From positions 4,400,501 through 4,464,500 of the forward strand of contig NZ_CP086120.1 in the NCBI RefSeq assembly GCF_021216675.1: a DNA stretch of 64,000 nucleotides. The letters are read 5' to 3'. The notes beneath the pieces are model-generated. The model was given only the letters and a program-made list of their open reading frames with translations. It was not told the origin of the DNA and did not search any database. The translations under genes and the position numbers were made by a program. Numbering within the stretch: the stretch's first letter is position 1; every line of letters starts with the position of its first letter. Origin of the DNA: Streptomyces gobiensis (GTDB taxonomy: Bacteria; Actinomycetota; Actinomycetes; Streptomycetales; Streptomycetaceae). Shown here in pieces: positions 39,706 through 48,929 of this stretch.

Positions 39706-41033
39706 CAGCGGGTACCTCCGAGGGGGAGCGTGGCCAGGACGCCGGGCAGCTGCTCACGGTCCAGCCGTACGAGCCCCGCCTTCACGGAACGGGCGCGGTG
39801 CTCCAGCTCCTGCCGCGCGGCCGCCAGTTCGTTCTCGCTGCGGGACGACAACCGTACGTGCCCGGTCAGCCCGTGCGCGCGGTGGGTGCCGTGGGTCGCG
39901 GTCAGGCTGAAGGTGCTGGCCATCGCCCGGGTGCCCGACAGCAGCTGGGCGATGCCCGCCAGCGGCGCGCCGCCGGGCCCGAGCTGCGGCCAGCTGCGTA
40001 TCCAGTACGAGGTGTGCCACCGGTCATCGCACCGCCATGCCCGCGACGTCTCCTCCGTACGCCGCCGCGCCTGGCCGTCCCGCCCGGCCGCCACATTGGC
40101 CCGCGGGCTGGCGCAGGCCGCGATACCCAGCGCGGCCACGATCTCCCGCTCCTCCAGCACATGCGCGTCCAGCCCATAGCCACTGAGCCGGCTGACCAAC
40201 TGGTCGGCGGCCCGCAGCAGCGACCGCTGGGCACCGCCGATCCCGCCACCGCGCGCCTCAACGGCCTCGGGGCACAGCTCGGGGTCAAGCTTCAGCGCGA
40301 TCCAGGTCAGCTGCACGGCGGGCGTCTGCGCCTGGGCCTGCAGCGGTGCGTAGGAGAGCGCGGCGACGGCCCGTTCGGGCAGATGCGGGGCCGGAGCCGG
40401 CTGGGTGTACTGCACGAACTGCGCTGATTCCAGGTGAATATCCTCGATATCCAGCGCCGAATGCAGCAGATGCAGCGGCACCGGACGGCTGCCGCGCGCC
40501 GGACGCAACGGCTCGTCCTGCGCCTCGACCAGCACCAACGCAGTAAGGAAAGTGCCGTCCCCCACGAAGCCGATCGCCCGCTGGTCCCGGTCCATGTACT
40601 CATACGTACGCAGGCTCGGGTCGCACTCCACGACCGGCACAAAAGCGGACTCAATACCGGGCGGCACCGGAGCAGCAACGGCCTTACGCCGCTTCATGGC
40701 TCGTACGGTGGCGAACCAGTCCGGCAGCGGAATCCGCCGCCGACGGCCCAGCGCGGCGATGAGGAGCACGGCGCCGACAACGGTGGTGCCGACGGCGGCC
40801 AGCGGGTGGACCGCCAGCCCCACCAGCACCAGCGCCACGGCGATCTCCAGCAGCACAAGCTGCTGCACCCGCACCCCGCCGACGTTCCCCGACTGCGCCC
40901 GCAGCCGGGGCGTCACCGGCCCGGACGACCGACGCGAGTCCTGCTGCGCTGGTGCGGCTGCTGCCCTGTGGCCGTCGCCTCGACGGGCCGGCTGCTGCCG
41001 ACTGCGACTTCGGGACCTGGTGGCGCTGGACAT
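39705..41033 (-). CDS. eccE: Type VII secretion protein EccE
   Basis: A 442-residue protein with a basic, Arg/Ser/Gln-rich start and two adjacent membrane helices (about 58-92, VLLEIAVALVLVGLAV and AVGTTVVGAVLLIAAL). A large soluble domain typical of EccE follows, including FVGDGTFLTALVLVEAQDEP. In mycobacteria EccE stabilises the EccB-EccC-EccD membrane complex. It is divergent from eccB across 180 bp. Confidence 0.8.
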   Translation of the reverse strand: MSSATRSRSRSRQQPARRGDGHRAAAAPAQQDSRRSSGPVTPRLRAQSGNVGGVRVQQLVLLEIAVALVLVGLAVHPLAAVGTTVVGAVLLIAALGRRRRIPLPDWFATVRAMKRRKAVAAPVPPGIESAFVPVVECDPSLRTYEYMDRDQRAIGFVGDGTFLTALVLVEAQDEPLRPARGSRPVPLHLLHSALDIEDIHLESAQFVQYTQPAPAPHLPERAVAALSYAPLQAQAQTPAVQLTWIALKLDPELCPEAVEARGGGIGGAQRSLLRAADQLVSRLSGYGLDAHVLEEREIVAALGIAACASPRANVAAGRDGQARRRTEETSRAWRCDDRWHTSYWIRSWPQLGPGGAPLAGIAQLLSGTRAMASTFSLTATHGTHRAHGLTGHVRLSSRSENELAAARQELEHRARSVKAGLVRLDREQLPGVLATLPLGGTR

Positions 41034-41089
41034 CCCCCGGCCTGCTCCTCTACTGGTTGGCGCCTCGCGTAGCGACCGCCGATTGGAAT

Positions 41090-41123
41090 GGTGCCGTCAA
41101 CTCGGCACCCGTACCGTACGGGT
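41090..41123. promoter_or_regulatory. Two abutting palindromes in the eccE-eccB divergent promoter
   Basis: GGTGCCG (41090-41096) and CGGCACC (41103-41109) are perfect arms with a 6-bp spacer. ACCCGTAC-C-GTACGGGT (41107-41123) is a perfect 17-bp palindrome overlapping it by three bases. A further 16-bp palindrome GGCGCGCCGGCGCGCC lies at 41149-41164. Regulators unknown; the arrangement could coordinate both transcripts. Confidence 0.5.
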
Positions 41124-41213
41124 CGATCATCACACGGCATAGTAGAGGGCGCGCCGGCGCGCCAGCCGGGGGACGGTCACTGATGGATCCGGCACACGGG
41201 GAGTCAAAGCAAC

Positions 41214-42821
41214 ATGGCATCACGGCGGGACGAGCTGAACGCCTACACTTTCGCACGCAAGCGAACAGTGGCCGCGTTCCTGAAGCCGCTGCCGAACGGC
41301 TCGCCGGAGAGCGCGCCACGGCCAGTGCGTACGATCGTGCCGACGGTCGTGGTCGGCATCCTGATAGTCGCCGGCTTCGGCGGCTGCGGACTCCTCAAAC
41401 CCGCCGCGCCGCAGGGCTGGGCCAACCCGGGCGAGAAGGTCATCGTCGGCGATAAGTCCACAACCCGCTATGTGGTGCTGCACAGCAAGGAGAAAGACAA
41501 GAGCGGCAACCAGAAGAAGCTGCTCCACCCCGTCCTCAACCTGGCCTCCGCCCGCCTTCTCCTCGACCCGTCCAAGTTCGAGGTCATCAAGGTGAAAGAG
41601 TCGATCCTGGACGGCGCCGGCGCGCCCCCACAGGGCCCGACCATCGGCATACCGTACGCCCCGGACCGGCTGCCCAGCCCCAAGGACGCGGGAACGAAGA
41701 AGACCTGGGCACTGTGCGAGCAGCCGGGCGGCGGTAAGGGCGCGAAGACACAGAAGGCCCTCTTCGTCTTCAGCGACGGCGACGCGCAGCGCAAGAAGGT
41801 AACCAGCGCGGGCAAGGGCAAGCTCAACAAACGCAGCTCGGTCTACGTCCAGGACCCGGAGGGCGTGGAGTACCTGGTGGACCACCGCGGCGTGGCCCAC
41901 CCCCTCGACGCCACCTGGGCGGACCAGAAGCTGGGCAAGCCGGTGGCTCCGGAGGAGAAGGAACAACTCGACCACCTGCTCCGCGCGATCCTCTTCGGCG
42001 AGTCCACACAGCCCCAGCAGGTGACGGCGGAGTGGATGAACACGCTCATCAAGAGCCCCCTCCCGGTCTTCTTCCCGCCCGTGGACGGCGCGGGTACTGA
42101 GTCCTCCACGACAGGCGCACCAGCGGAACACCGCACCGTCGGCAAGGTGCTGGAAGCGAACGGCGAGTACTTCGTCGTCCTCAAGGACGGTGTGGCACCG
42201 GTCTCGGAATTCGTCGCCAAGCTGCTGCGCCAGGGCCACGTCGGCCGCCTCGCGTACAAGGGGGAGGACCCGGAGCCCGTCCGCCTCTCCCGGGCGGCCA
42301 TCACCCCCAACCAGCCGGAGTACATGGGGCAGATCCGGGGCAAGGACGTGCCCTGGCCAAAGGACGAAACCCAGCGGGTCAACACCTTCGAGGAGTCGGA
42401 CGGCAACAAGGTCGTCTGCAGCGTCTACTACGGCGGCAACAAGGCCATCGGTGGCCTGGACACCAACGTCCGCGATATGTCGATGTGGTCAGGCCCGAAG
42501 TACCCGGTGTCCATCGTCGACGGCAGCGGCAGCACCTATGTGACGCCCGGCAGCGGCCTCCTCTATAAGGAGGTCACAGGGAAGGCGAAGGACGGCTCGC
42601 TCTTCCTGGTAACGGACACTGGCCTGCGCTACTCGGTACAGGTGAACAACGACAGCGCGGACAAGTCGGGCAACGCGGAGAAGGACCAGAACCAGGCGCA
42701 GATCCGCCTGGGCTACGGCGAGCTCAGCTCCCCGCCGCTGGTGCCCCGGGAGTGGTCACGGCTGCTGTCGGCGGGCCCATCACTGAACACCGAGGCCGCC
42801 AAGCAACCGCAGGGCTCCTGA
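41214..42821 (+). CDS. eccB: Type VII secretion protein EccB
   Basis: A 535-residue membrane protein. The N-terminus MASRRDELNAYTFARKRTVA is the EccB hallmark, followed by one transmembrane helix (about 41-58) and a long extracellular repeat domain. Cysteines near 168 and 401 could form the disulfide known in EccB. In mycobacteria EccB has ATPase-associated periplasmic domains within the core complex. It is the first gene of the plus-strand arm leading to the WXG100 pair. Confidence 0.9.
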   Translation: MASRRDELNAYTFARKRTVAAFLKPLPNGSPESAPRPVRTIVPTVVVGILIVAGFGGCGLLKPAAPQGWANPGEKVIVGDKSTTRYVVLHSKEKDKSGNQKKLLHPVLNLASARLLLDPSKFEVIKVKESILDGAGAPPQGPTIGIPYAPDRLPSPKDAGTKKTWALCEQPGGGKGAKTQKALFVFSDGDAQRKKVTSAGKGKLNKRSSVYVQDPEGVEYLVDHRGVAHPLDATWADQKLGKPVAPEEKEQLDHLLRAILFGESTQPQQVTAEWMNTLIKSPLPVFFPPVDGAGTESSTTGAPAEHRTVGKVLEANGEYFVVLKDGVAPVSEFVAKLLRQGHVGRLAYKGEDPEPVRLSRAAITPNQPEYMGQIRGKDVPWPKDETQRVNTFEESDGNKVVCSVYYGGNKAIGGLDTNVRDMSMWSGPKYPVSIVDGSGSTYVTPGSGLLYKEVTGKAKDGSLFLVTDTGLRYSVQVNNDSADKSGNAEKDQNQAQIRLGYGELSSPPLVPREWSRLLSAGPSLNTEAAKQPQGS

Positions 42822-43012
42822 CCGGGAATTCGCTTGCCTGTCCCACTAGTTGGTGGTTGTAGTGAACCCGTCACAATCAACTTCCCCCCGTTGGGGGATG
42901 TCACACCAGATGGTTAGAGTGATAGCAGGCACCAACAGGGGGTGCCGACCGTACGTGGGGCTTCCTCAGCACCGTACGGGCGACGTGCGAGTCTCATGGG
43001 GGACGTTGACAT
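42822..43012 (+). promoter_or_regulatory. Leader/promoter region of the WXG100 pair
   Basis: A 191-bp gap that is AT-richer than its surroundings. It holds CCCCC-GTT-GGGGG (42885-42897), a small perfect hairpin, followed by GTTAGAGTGATAGC, which could supply a -10-like TAGAGT. A separate promoter would explain high expression of the abundant small substrates. The evidence is weak. Confidence 0.3.
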
Positions 43013-43333
43013 ATGGCTGGGAAATTCACGACAACCGAGGAGGAGATGGTCCAGTTCAGTGGCAAGATCTCCTCGGTCAGCGGCTCGATCCAGGGCGAGA
43101 TCCGGCGACTGCAGCAGCTGGTGGACACCATCACGGGCGGCTGGAAGGGCGCTGCGGCGACCTCCTTCAACAACATGCAGACCCAGGTCAACACGGACGC
43201 GACCAAGCTCAACCAGGTGCTGGGTGAGATCAAGGAAGCCATCGACGCGACCACGAAGAACTACGCGGCCTCCGAAGAGGAGCAGCAGCAGATCGTGACG
43301 AGGGCGGGCGCCGAGGCCTCCCCCTTCGGGTGA
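43013..43333 (+). CDS. esxB: WXG100 protein, EsxB-like
   Basis: A 106-residue helical-hairpin protein. The WxG turn is GGWKGAAATSF near residue 43, and a Y-x3-E secretion signal (NYAASEEE) sits at the end of helix 2. It is expected to form a heterodimer with the next gene's product and to be exported by the type VII system. Start ATG 43013 with GGGGGA about 10 nt upstream. Confidence 0.9.
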   Translation: MAGKFTTTEEEMVQFSGKISSVSGSIQGEIRRLQQLVDTITGGWKGAAATSFNNMQTQVNTDATKLNQVLGEIKEAIDATTKNYAASEEEQQQIVTRAGAEASPFG

Positions 43334-43408
43334 CCTCGCGGCGTCGCACCTAACGACGCAGCTCGCCCGCTGACCAATCCGATCTCACCAACTCCCCGAG
43401 GAGACACC

Positions 43409-43699
43409 ATGTCCGGCCAGATCCTCGTCAATTTCCAGACGATCCAGCAGGCCGCCACCGATGTCCGTTCGACGGCGGGCAACATCAAGACTCAGCTCGA
43501 CGACCTCGAGAGCGGCGTCAAGAAGATCGCTCAGAGCTGGGAAGGTGAAGCCCAGGAGGGCTACCGGCAAAAGCAGCTGGAGTGGGACAAGCGCGCCGCT
43601 TCCCTGCACGCCACCCTGCAGGCCATCGCCAAGGCCCTCGACACGGCGGCCCAGAACTACGAGGCCACCGAGAAGAAGAACGCTGGCATCTGGAGCTGA
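43409..43699 (+). CDS. esxA: WXG100 protein, EsxA-like
   Basis: A 96-residue WXG100 protein: SWEGEAQEGY carries the WxG turn and NYEATEKK the Y-x3-E motif. It follows the EsxB-like gene by 75 bp, so they form the typical substrate pair. Clear GAGGAG site before the ATG. Confidence 0.92.
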   Translation: MSGQILVNFQTIQQAATDVRSTAGNIKTQLDDLESGVKKIAQSWEGEAQEGYRQKQLEWDKRAASLHATLQAIAKALDTAAQNYEATEKKNAGIWS

Positions 43700-43811
43700 G
43701 GACTCACAGCTGGCAGCCTCACGGCTCGCACAGTGAGCGAGAGGGCGGGCGCGCTGAGACAGTGCGCCCGCCCTCGCATCAGTAAACGTACGAAGGAGAG
43801 CGGAAACACCC

Positions 43812-45077
43812 GTGGGATACCGCGACGCAGGACACCGCCCCATACGACGCTGGCGCAGCACCGCCCGCGCCGTGGCGTCGGCACTGTGCGCCTTCGCCCT
43901 GTCCTGCGCCACCGCCCCGCCGGCCGTCGCGGACGACGGCGACGAGGGCATCCCGCTGAACAACGGCCAGTGCAACTTCCCCTCCGACCCGATCCCGGGC
44001 ACACCGTGGTCCCTGCAGCGCCTGCTGTTCGACCAGATGTGGGAAGACACCAGGGGCAAGGGCATCAAGGTCGCCGTCATCGACAGCGGTGTGGACAAGA
44101 AGAACCCGCAGTTGAAGAAGGCGGTCGCCAAGGGCGAGGACGTCATCGGGAAGGGTGACGGCACCACTGACGGTGTCGGCCACGGCACCAAGGTCGCTGG
44201 CATCATCGCCGCGCGTCCAGCCAAGGGCACCGGTTTTGTGGGGATCGCCCCGGAAGCGACGATCATTCCGATCCGGCAGAACGACAACGAGAACAGCGGC
44301 AAAGTAAAGACGATGGTCGACGCGATCGACTACGCGATCTCTCGCGATGTCCACATCATCAACATCTCCCAGGGAACCACAGCCAAGCTACCGCCGAACT
44401 CCAGCCTGGAAGCGGCCGTCAAGCGCGCGCAGAGCAAGGACATCCTGGTGGTCGCCTCAGCGGGCAACGACGGAGCCAGCGGCAAGGAGAAGTACTCCTA
44501 TCCGGCTTCCTTCGACGGCGTTCTGGGCGTAGCCGCCTCCGACCGTAACAACGAACGCGCACCATTTTCCCAGTCCGGCAAGTTCGTCGGCATCGCCGCA
44601 CCAGGCGTGGACATGGTCTCAACGGTCCCCGTGGACGGCCACTGCGTGGACAACGGCACCAGCTTCGCCGCACCGTATGTCACGGGCGTCGCCGCCCTGG
44701 TCCGGGCCAAGCACCCCAAGTGGTCGTATCAGCAGGTGATCTGGCACCTGCAGGAAACCGCTGACCGCGTCCGCCCGGACCGCGACATCAACATCGGCTG
44801 GGGCGTCGTCGACCCAGTCGCCGCCATGAGCAACAACGACGAACCGACCCCGCCCAAGCCGGACACGGAACAGGCAGCAGACGTAAACGCCGACAGCATC
44901 GTGCCCGCCCCCCTCATCCTGGGCGAGACTCCACAGGAACGGCGAGTCCGCTACGGGGTTTACATCTTCACTGGTGGCTTGCTGGCGGTGGGGGTGGTCG
45001 TGGGCAGCGCGGTCGCCATGCGCGACTGGCGTCGGAAGACTTCACTCAAGCTTCATAGGGGGACCACACATGGCTAG
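43812..45077 (+). CDS. mycP: Type VII secretion-associated subtilisin protease, mycosin
   Basis: A 421-residue membrane-anchored S8 protease from GTG 43812. It has a signal peptide (about 1-41) and the catalytic triad Asp91 (VIDSGVD), His124 (GHGTKVAG) and Ser284 (GTSFAAP). A C-terminal transmembrane helix (about 381-402) is followed by a short basic tail. Mycosins stabilise the membrane complex and process some substrates. It follows the WXG100 pair, as in mycobacterial ESX loci. Confidence 0.92.
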   Translation: MGYRDAGHRPIRRWRSTARAVASALCAFALSCATAPPAVADDGDEGIPLNNGQCNFPSDPIPGTPWSLQRLLFDQMWEDTRGKGIKVAVIDSGVDKKNPQLKKAVAKGEDVIGKGDGTTDGVGHGTKVAGIIAARPAKGTGFVGIAPEATIIPIRQNDNENSGKVKTMVDAIDYAISRDVHIINISQGTTAKLPPNSSLEAAVKRAQSKDILVVASAGNDGASGKEKYSYPASFDGVLGVAASDRNNERAPFSQSGKFVGIAAPGVDMVSTVPVDGHCVDNGTSFAAPYVTGVAALVRAKHPKWSYQQVIWHLQETADRVRPDRDINIGWGVVDPVAAMSNNDEPTPPKPDTEQAADVNADSIVPAPLILGETPQERRVRYGVYIFTGGLLAVGVVVGSAVAMRDWRRKTSLKLHRGTTHG

Positions 45078-45224
45078 ACGGTCCCCCCTTACTGAAACCC
45101 GGCGCGCAATCAGTGGCCCGGGCACGCACACAATTACACTGACTTTGCCTGAAGTTGACCGGCTGTGGTGGTCAGCCTCACGGACATGGTATCGGCAGAT
45201 TTGAAGGATAGCGGGGAGGCAGTA

Positions 45225-45548
45225 GTGGGTGGCAAAGAGCAGTACCGCGTCGACCTCAGTGAGCTCGACAAAGTCGTACAGCGTATCAAGCGACTGGACG
45301 GGGCCATGGACAAGCCTGTTGGCAAAGTGGGGTACGGCACTTCCCTATCAAAGTCCGCTCTCGGGAAGGACTTCCTAGAGGCTCCGGATCTCGTCAACGC
45401 TCATGACGAAATGCAGACCTACATGGATGAAGTGCTCAAGAAAATGCAGGCCCTCATCCGGGACTTCGGGCAGAAGACGGAACGAGCTCGCGGCTCCTAC
45501 GACGACGCGGAGCACGAAAACTCTGCGAAGTCGGGGGGCATGAAGTGA
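45225..45548 (+). CDS. Small helical candidate type VII substrate or adaptor
   Basis: A 107-residue helical protein from GTG 45225, preceded by GGGGAGG at 5 nt. It has heptad-like charged helices (ELDKVVQRIKRLDGAMDKP and VLKKMQALIRDFGQKTERA) but no WxG. Size and position suggest a WXG100-like partner of the 526-residue protein that starts 62 bp later. No specific function is recognised. Confidence 0.6.
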   Translation: MGGKEQYRVDLSELDKVVQRIKRLDGAMDKPVGKVGYGTSLSKSALGKDFLEAPDLVNAHDEMQTYMDEVLKKMQALIRDFGQKTERARGSYDDAEHENSAKSGGMK

Positions 45549-45610
45549 CTGAGGAAGCGACGTGAGTCGGAAGCTGGCTTGTAGGTCAACGGAAGGTAGG
45601 GGGAGAAGAC

Positions 45611-47191
45611 GTGGCTGACGTGCCATCTCAGGGTGGATATTACGGAAACGGTCCGTACGGACAGGGATATGATCCGAACCAAGCAGCGCTGGATCGGAAA
45701 GCGAAAGAGCACGACGAGAAAGTTAAGGAACTCCAGCCGACCGGGGAGAGGCAGATCCCCCCGTCCAAATCGGACTTCCACAATCATGGCCTCAAGCAGC
45801 TCAAGGCCATGATTGAGAATGCCGACCCCGTCACGGTCAAGCAGGCAGGTGAGGCCTGGAGAAATGCCGCCGAGCACCTTGGCGGAAAAGACGGATCGGG
45901 CGGCATTCGGAAAGAGTTTCTGGATGCGGTCGAGCAAGCGTCGAAAAACTGGTATGGGCCTGCAGCGGACAGGTTTCGAGAAGCTGCCAACAAGGTCCTG
46001 AAGAAGCTCGATCGGTGCTACGGTCATGCGCGCAACACCGAGGCTGCATTGATCGGCCCAGAGAGCAACAGCAACGGGGCAGCCCCGCAGGGGATCAACA
46101 CCGACGCGAGTGCGCCGACTTCAATCGCTGGGCCAGGGAGTGTCGCTCAGACTTTGTTCGAGGCCCAAAAGGCCATGGACGAAATTGAAGAGGCGAGCAA
46201 ATTGGAGAGGGCAGGCGACTCTCTCAGTGACGGCAAGCGCGATGACTCTCAGTTCCATGAGGACATGAAGAGCGGCAAGATGGACGCCCAGACAGCGCTC
46301 GAGGCCAACCGCGACAACCTTTCCGTAAGCAAGGAGCGCCAGGTCGAAGCTGTTATCGTGATGGAGCAGCTCGCCTATAACTATAGGCAGCACACAAGCA
46401 ACTTGAAGAAGGGCCCAGTTGAACCGGGCGGTGACTGGCCGTCTGAGCCAACTCCTCCAACACCAGTCCCGCCAATTCCTATGCCGACGCCTGGTGGCGC
46501 AGGCCCGAAAAATGTTTCCCCTTACGTTGGTGGCAAGAACGGCGGCATCGGAAACGTGGGTCCGGCCGTGACGGGACCTCGTCCTGACGGAATCAGCGGT
46601 GGTATTGGCACCGGCGGCCCTGGCGGCATCAGTAATGCTTCGAAGCCGGGATCGGAGATCGGTACTGGACTTAGCGGTCTCAGCGGTGGTACCAGCGGGG
46701 TCGGTGGTGGCCTTGGCAGCGGTGGTCTCGGCGGTGGCGTAGGCACAGGTGCCGGTGGTGTCGGTACCGGGTCCGGAGGCTCGACCATGCCTGGCATGCC
46801 TGGTGCGATGGCGGGCGGCGGTGCTCGTAGCGGTACGGGCGCACGCGGAGGGCGTCCCGGGGGCATGCCCGGTATGGGTGGTGCTGGAGCAGGTGCTGGT
46901 GGCGCCAAGGGTGCTGCGGGCCGGGGCGGCCTGGCTCGTCAGCGTGGCGGTGTCGTCGGCGCTGCCGGAGGTAAGTCCGGCGCACGTGCGCAGGGTGGTT
47001 CGGGTCTGCACCGTAGCCGCGGGGGCACGCAGGCTGGTAAGGGCCGCGGGCCAGGGATGATGGGTGCGCCTGGTGCCCGCGGCGCCAACTCGAATGAGGA
47101 GAAGGATGGAGGGAAGCGTCCCGACTACCTGGTGGAGGACGAGGAGACATGGACGCCGCAGCGAAATGTGGCGCCGAAGGTCATCGAGTAA
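45611..47191 (+). CDS. Large PPE/WXG-like candidate type VII substrate
   Basis: A 526-residue protein from GTG 45611. The N-terminal 260 residues are helical with KNWYGPAADRFREAA, a WxG-type turn. A Pro/Gly-rich region (about 275-480) then carries many GG, GIG and GMPG repeats. The C-terminus ends in the acidic/aromatic motif RPDYLVEDEETW about 20 residues from the end; such tails recur in actinobacterial type VII proteins. The protein resembles a secreted PPE or EspB-type substrate. Base composition in the repeat part is less GC-biased than its neighbours. Confidence 0.65.
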   Translation: MADVPSQGGYYGNGPYGQGYDPNQAALDRKAKEHDEKVKELQPTGERQIPPSKSDFHNHGLKQLKAMIENADPVTVKQAGEAWRNAAEHLGGKDGSGGIRKEFLDAVEQASKNWYGPAADRFREAANKVLKKLDRCYGHARNTEAALIGPESNSNGAAPQGINTDASAPTSIAGPGSVAQTLFEAQKAMDEIEEASKLERAGDSLSDGKRDDSQFHEDMKSGKMDAQTALEANRDNLSVSKERQVEAVIVMEQLAYNYRQHTSNLKKGPVEPGGDWPSEPTPPTPVPPIPMPTPGGAGPKNVSPYVGGKNGGIGNVGPAVTGPRPDGISGGIGTGGPGGISNASKPGSEIGTGLSGLSGGTSGVGGGLGSGGLGGGVGTGAGGVGTGSGGSTMPGMPGAMAGGGARSGTGARGGRPGGMPGMGGAGAGAGGAKGAAGRGGLARQRGGVVGAAGGKSGARAQGGSGLHRSRGGTQAGKGRGPGMMGAPGARGANSNEEKDGGKRPDYLVEDEETWTPQRNVAPKVIE

Positions 47192-47275
47192 CTGCTTGAT
47201 GTACAGAGGGATGTAGCGGTAGTGGGGGTGCAGCGTGCGGCTGCACCCCCACACCGCGTGAAAGAGGACACAAGG

Positions 47276-48619
47276 ATGAGCTTCACAGGTATGCTGCGCG
47301 CAGTCACTGGCACGCTGCTAACGGGCACGATGCTTTTCAGTACAGGTTCGGCGGCCGTTGCGGCTGATCCGCCTCCTGACCCGCGTCCTGAACAATGGCC
47401 ACTTGCGGCATTTGCTGCTGAGGACATCTGGGAGATGTCGACGGGTAAAGACATCACGGTTGCTGTGATTGACACCGGATTCCGTGCATCTCATCAGGAC
47501 ATCACGAACAATATGCTCCCTGGTAAGGAATTTGGCGACGGGGAAAAGAATGGTGTGACCCGCCTGGATCCAGGGCAGGGTATCCGTGATCACGGTACGG
47601 CGATGGCAAGCCTAATCGCTGGGCACGGCCATGGTCCTGGCAACTCCAAGGGAATTAAGGGGTTGGCACCCGAGGCAAAGATATTGCCATTGTCTTTCGA
47701 AATGCACGACAGTTACGGATACAGGCAGCAGGCTAAAGCGATTCGCTACGCCGTTGATCGCGGGGCGAAGGTCATCAATATGTCCTACGTACTTGGGGAC
47801 GATCTCGAGGTTCACAAGGCCATCAACTATGCTGTGCAGCAAGATGTTGTGCTCATTGCTGGCGTTGGAAACGATGGAAGTTCAGAGGAAAATTATCCAG
47901 CCGCCTATCCTGGCGTGATCGGCGTCGGGGCAGTGGACGAGGACGGAAAGGTTTGGGAGGACAGCAACCACAACTCCAATGTTGATCTGCTGGCACCTGG
48001 AGTGGATATCGTGCATGCTGGCGGGAAGGGCGATGACCATTACCAGAAAGCTAGCGGTACCTCGGATGCCACTGCTTATGCATCCGCCGCTGCCGCACTT
48101 ATTCGTGCCAAATATCCGGAACTGACTGCTGGTCAGGTCGCCAACAGGCTCGTCAAGTCCGCTGGACTCCCGGACGATATGAAGGACGCCAAGCTCCCCG
48201 ACGAGTACTACGGATACGGCTTCATCAAGCCTTGGTCCGCCTTGAAGCTCGACATCTCCGTCGGCCCAGAGCAGGGTCCCCTGCCGATGCCTAAATCGTT
48301 GGATGACGGTTTGCCCAAGCCGAGCACGGGCGACGGTCCTACACCCTCGATCCTTGAGAGGGGTATTACTCTCATCGCTCCCTTTGTCCTCGGTGCCGTA
48401 GTCATCCTCGTCATTGTCGTCCTGGTTATTGTCATGCGTTCCAGGCGCCGTCGTCAGGCCGATGGATACAGTGCTCCTGAAGGCGCCTCGCAGCCCCCGC
48501 CATACCCGGGCCAACAGATTCCTGGCCAGGCTCCGCCGATGCCACATGCCCCACGCCAGCAGCCGACCTCTCCGGGCACCTATCCGCCCGGTCCGCCCAC
48601 CCAGCCTCCGGGCCAGTAG
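47276..48619 (+). CDS. Second mycosin-type subtilisin protease
   Basis: A 447-residue S8 protease from ATG 47276 (AGAGGA 7 nt upstream). It has a signal peptide (about 1-30) and the triad Asp66 (VIDTGF), His106 (DHGTAM) and Ser263 (GTSDATAYA). A single C-terminal membrane helix (about 355-383) is followed by a Pro/Gln-rich cytoplasmic tail. The sequence differs clearly from the first mycosin, so it is not a recent duplicate. Two mycosins in one locus suggest distinct substrates or a merged second system. Confidence 0.88.
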   Translation: MSFTGMLRAVTGTLLTGTMLFSTGSAAVAADPPPDPRPEQWPLAAFAAEDIWEMSTGKDITVAVIDTGFRASHQDITNNMLPGKEFGDGEKNGVTRLDPGQGIRDHGTAMASLIAGHGHGPGNSKGIKGLAPEAKILPLSFEMHDSYGYRQQAKAIRYAVDRGAKVINMSYVLGDDLEVHKAINYAVQQDVVLIAGVGNDGSSEENYPAAYPGVIGVGAVDEDGKVWEDSNHNSNVDLLAPGVDIVHAGGKGDDHYQKASGTSDATAYASAAAALIRAKYPELTAGQVANRLVKSAGLPDDMKDAKLPDEYYGYGFIKPWSALKLDISVGPEQGPLPMPKSLDDGLPKPSTGDGPTPSILERGITLIAPFVLGAVVILVIVVLVIVMRSRRRRQADGYSAPEGASQPPPYPGQQIPGQAPPMPHAPRQQPTSPGTYPPGPPTQPPGQ

Positions 48620-48929
48620 CCCCCTACCCCTGGTAAGCGTCGGCCGAGGGGCTTCACGCCTCGTGTGCCGATGTCGCTGGCCATCACTGTGATCATCAAT
48701 GGCCAGCACACAGTTGGGTTTGACAGTGAAGAGTCGGTAGTCAGTGTGGAGATGAACACGGGGAGGGCGTTCCTGTGTTACCAAGCTCACCTGACGTCTC
48801 GCGCTGGTTGGCTGGGCCCGAACCTTGTCCCCTGACGGCTCCTCCACCGACTTGGTTGGCGCTCCAAAAGGCTGGAATCTTTCGGCGCGGGAGTCTGTCA
48901 TTAGCTACACTGCGAGGTGATCAACTAGT
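48620..48929. other. Gene-free gap between the second mycosin and a membrane protein
   Basis: About 310 bp. Only a weak inverted repeat near 48617-48654 (AGCCCC...GGGGCT) is seen just after the mycosin stop, possibly a terminator. A GAGGTGA ribosome site serves the next gene. No small gene or strong promoter was recognised. Confidence 0.4.
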
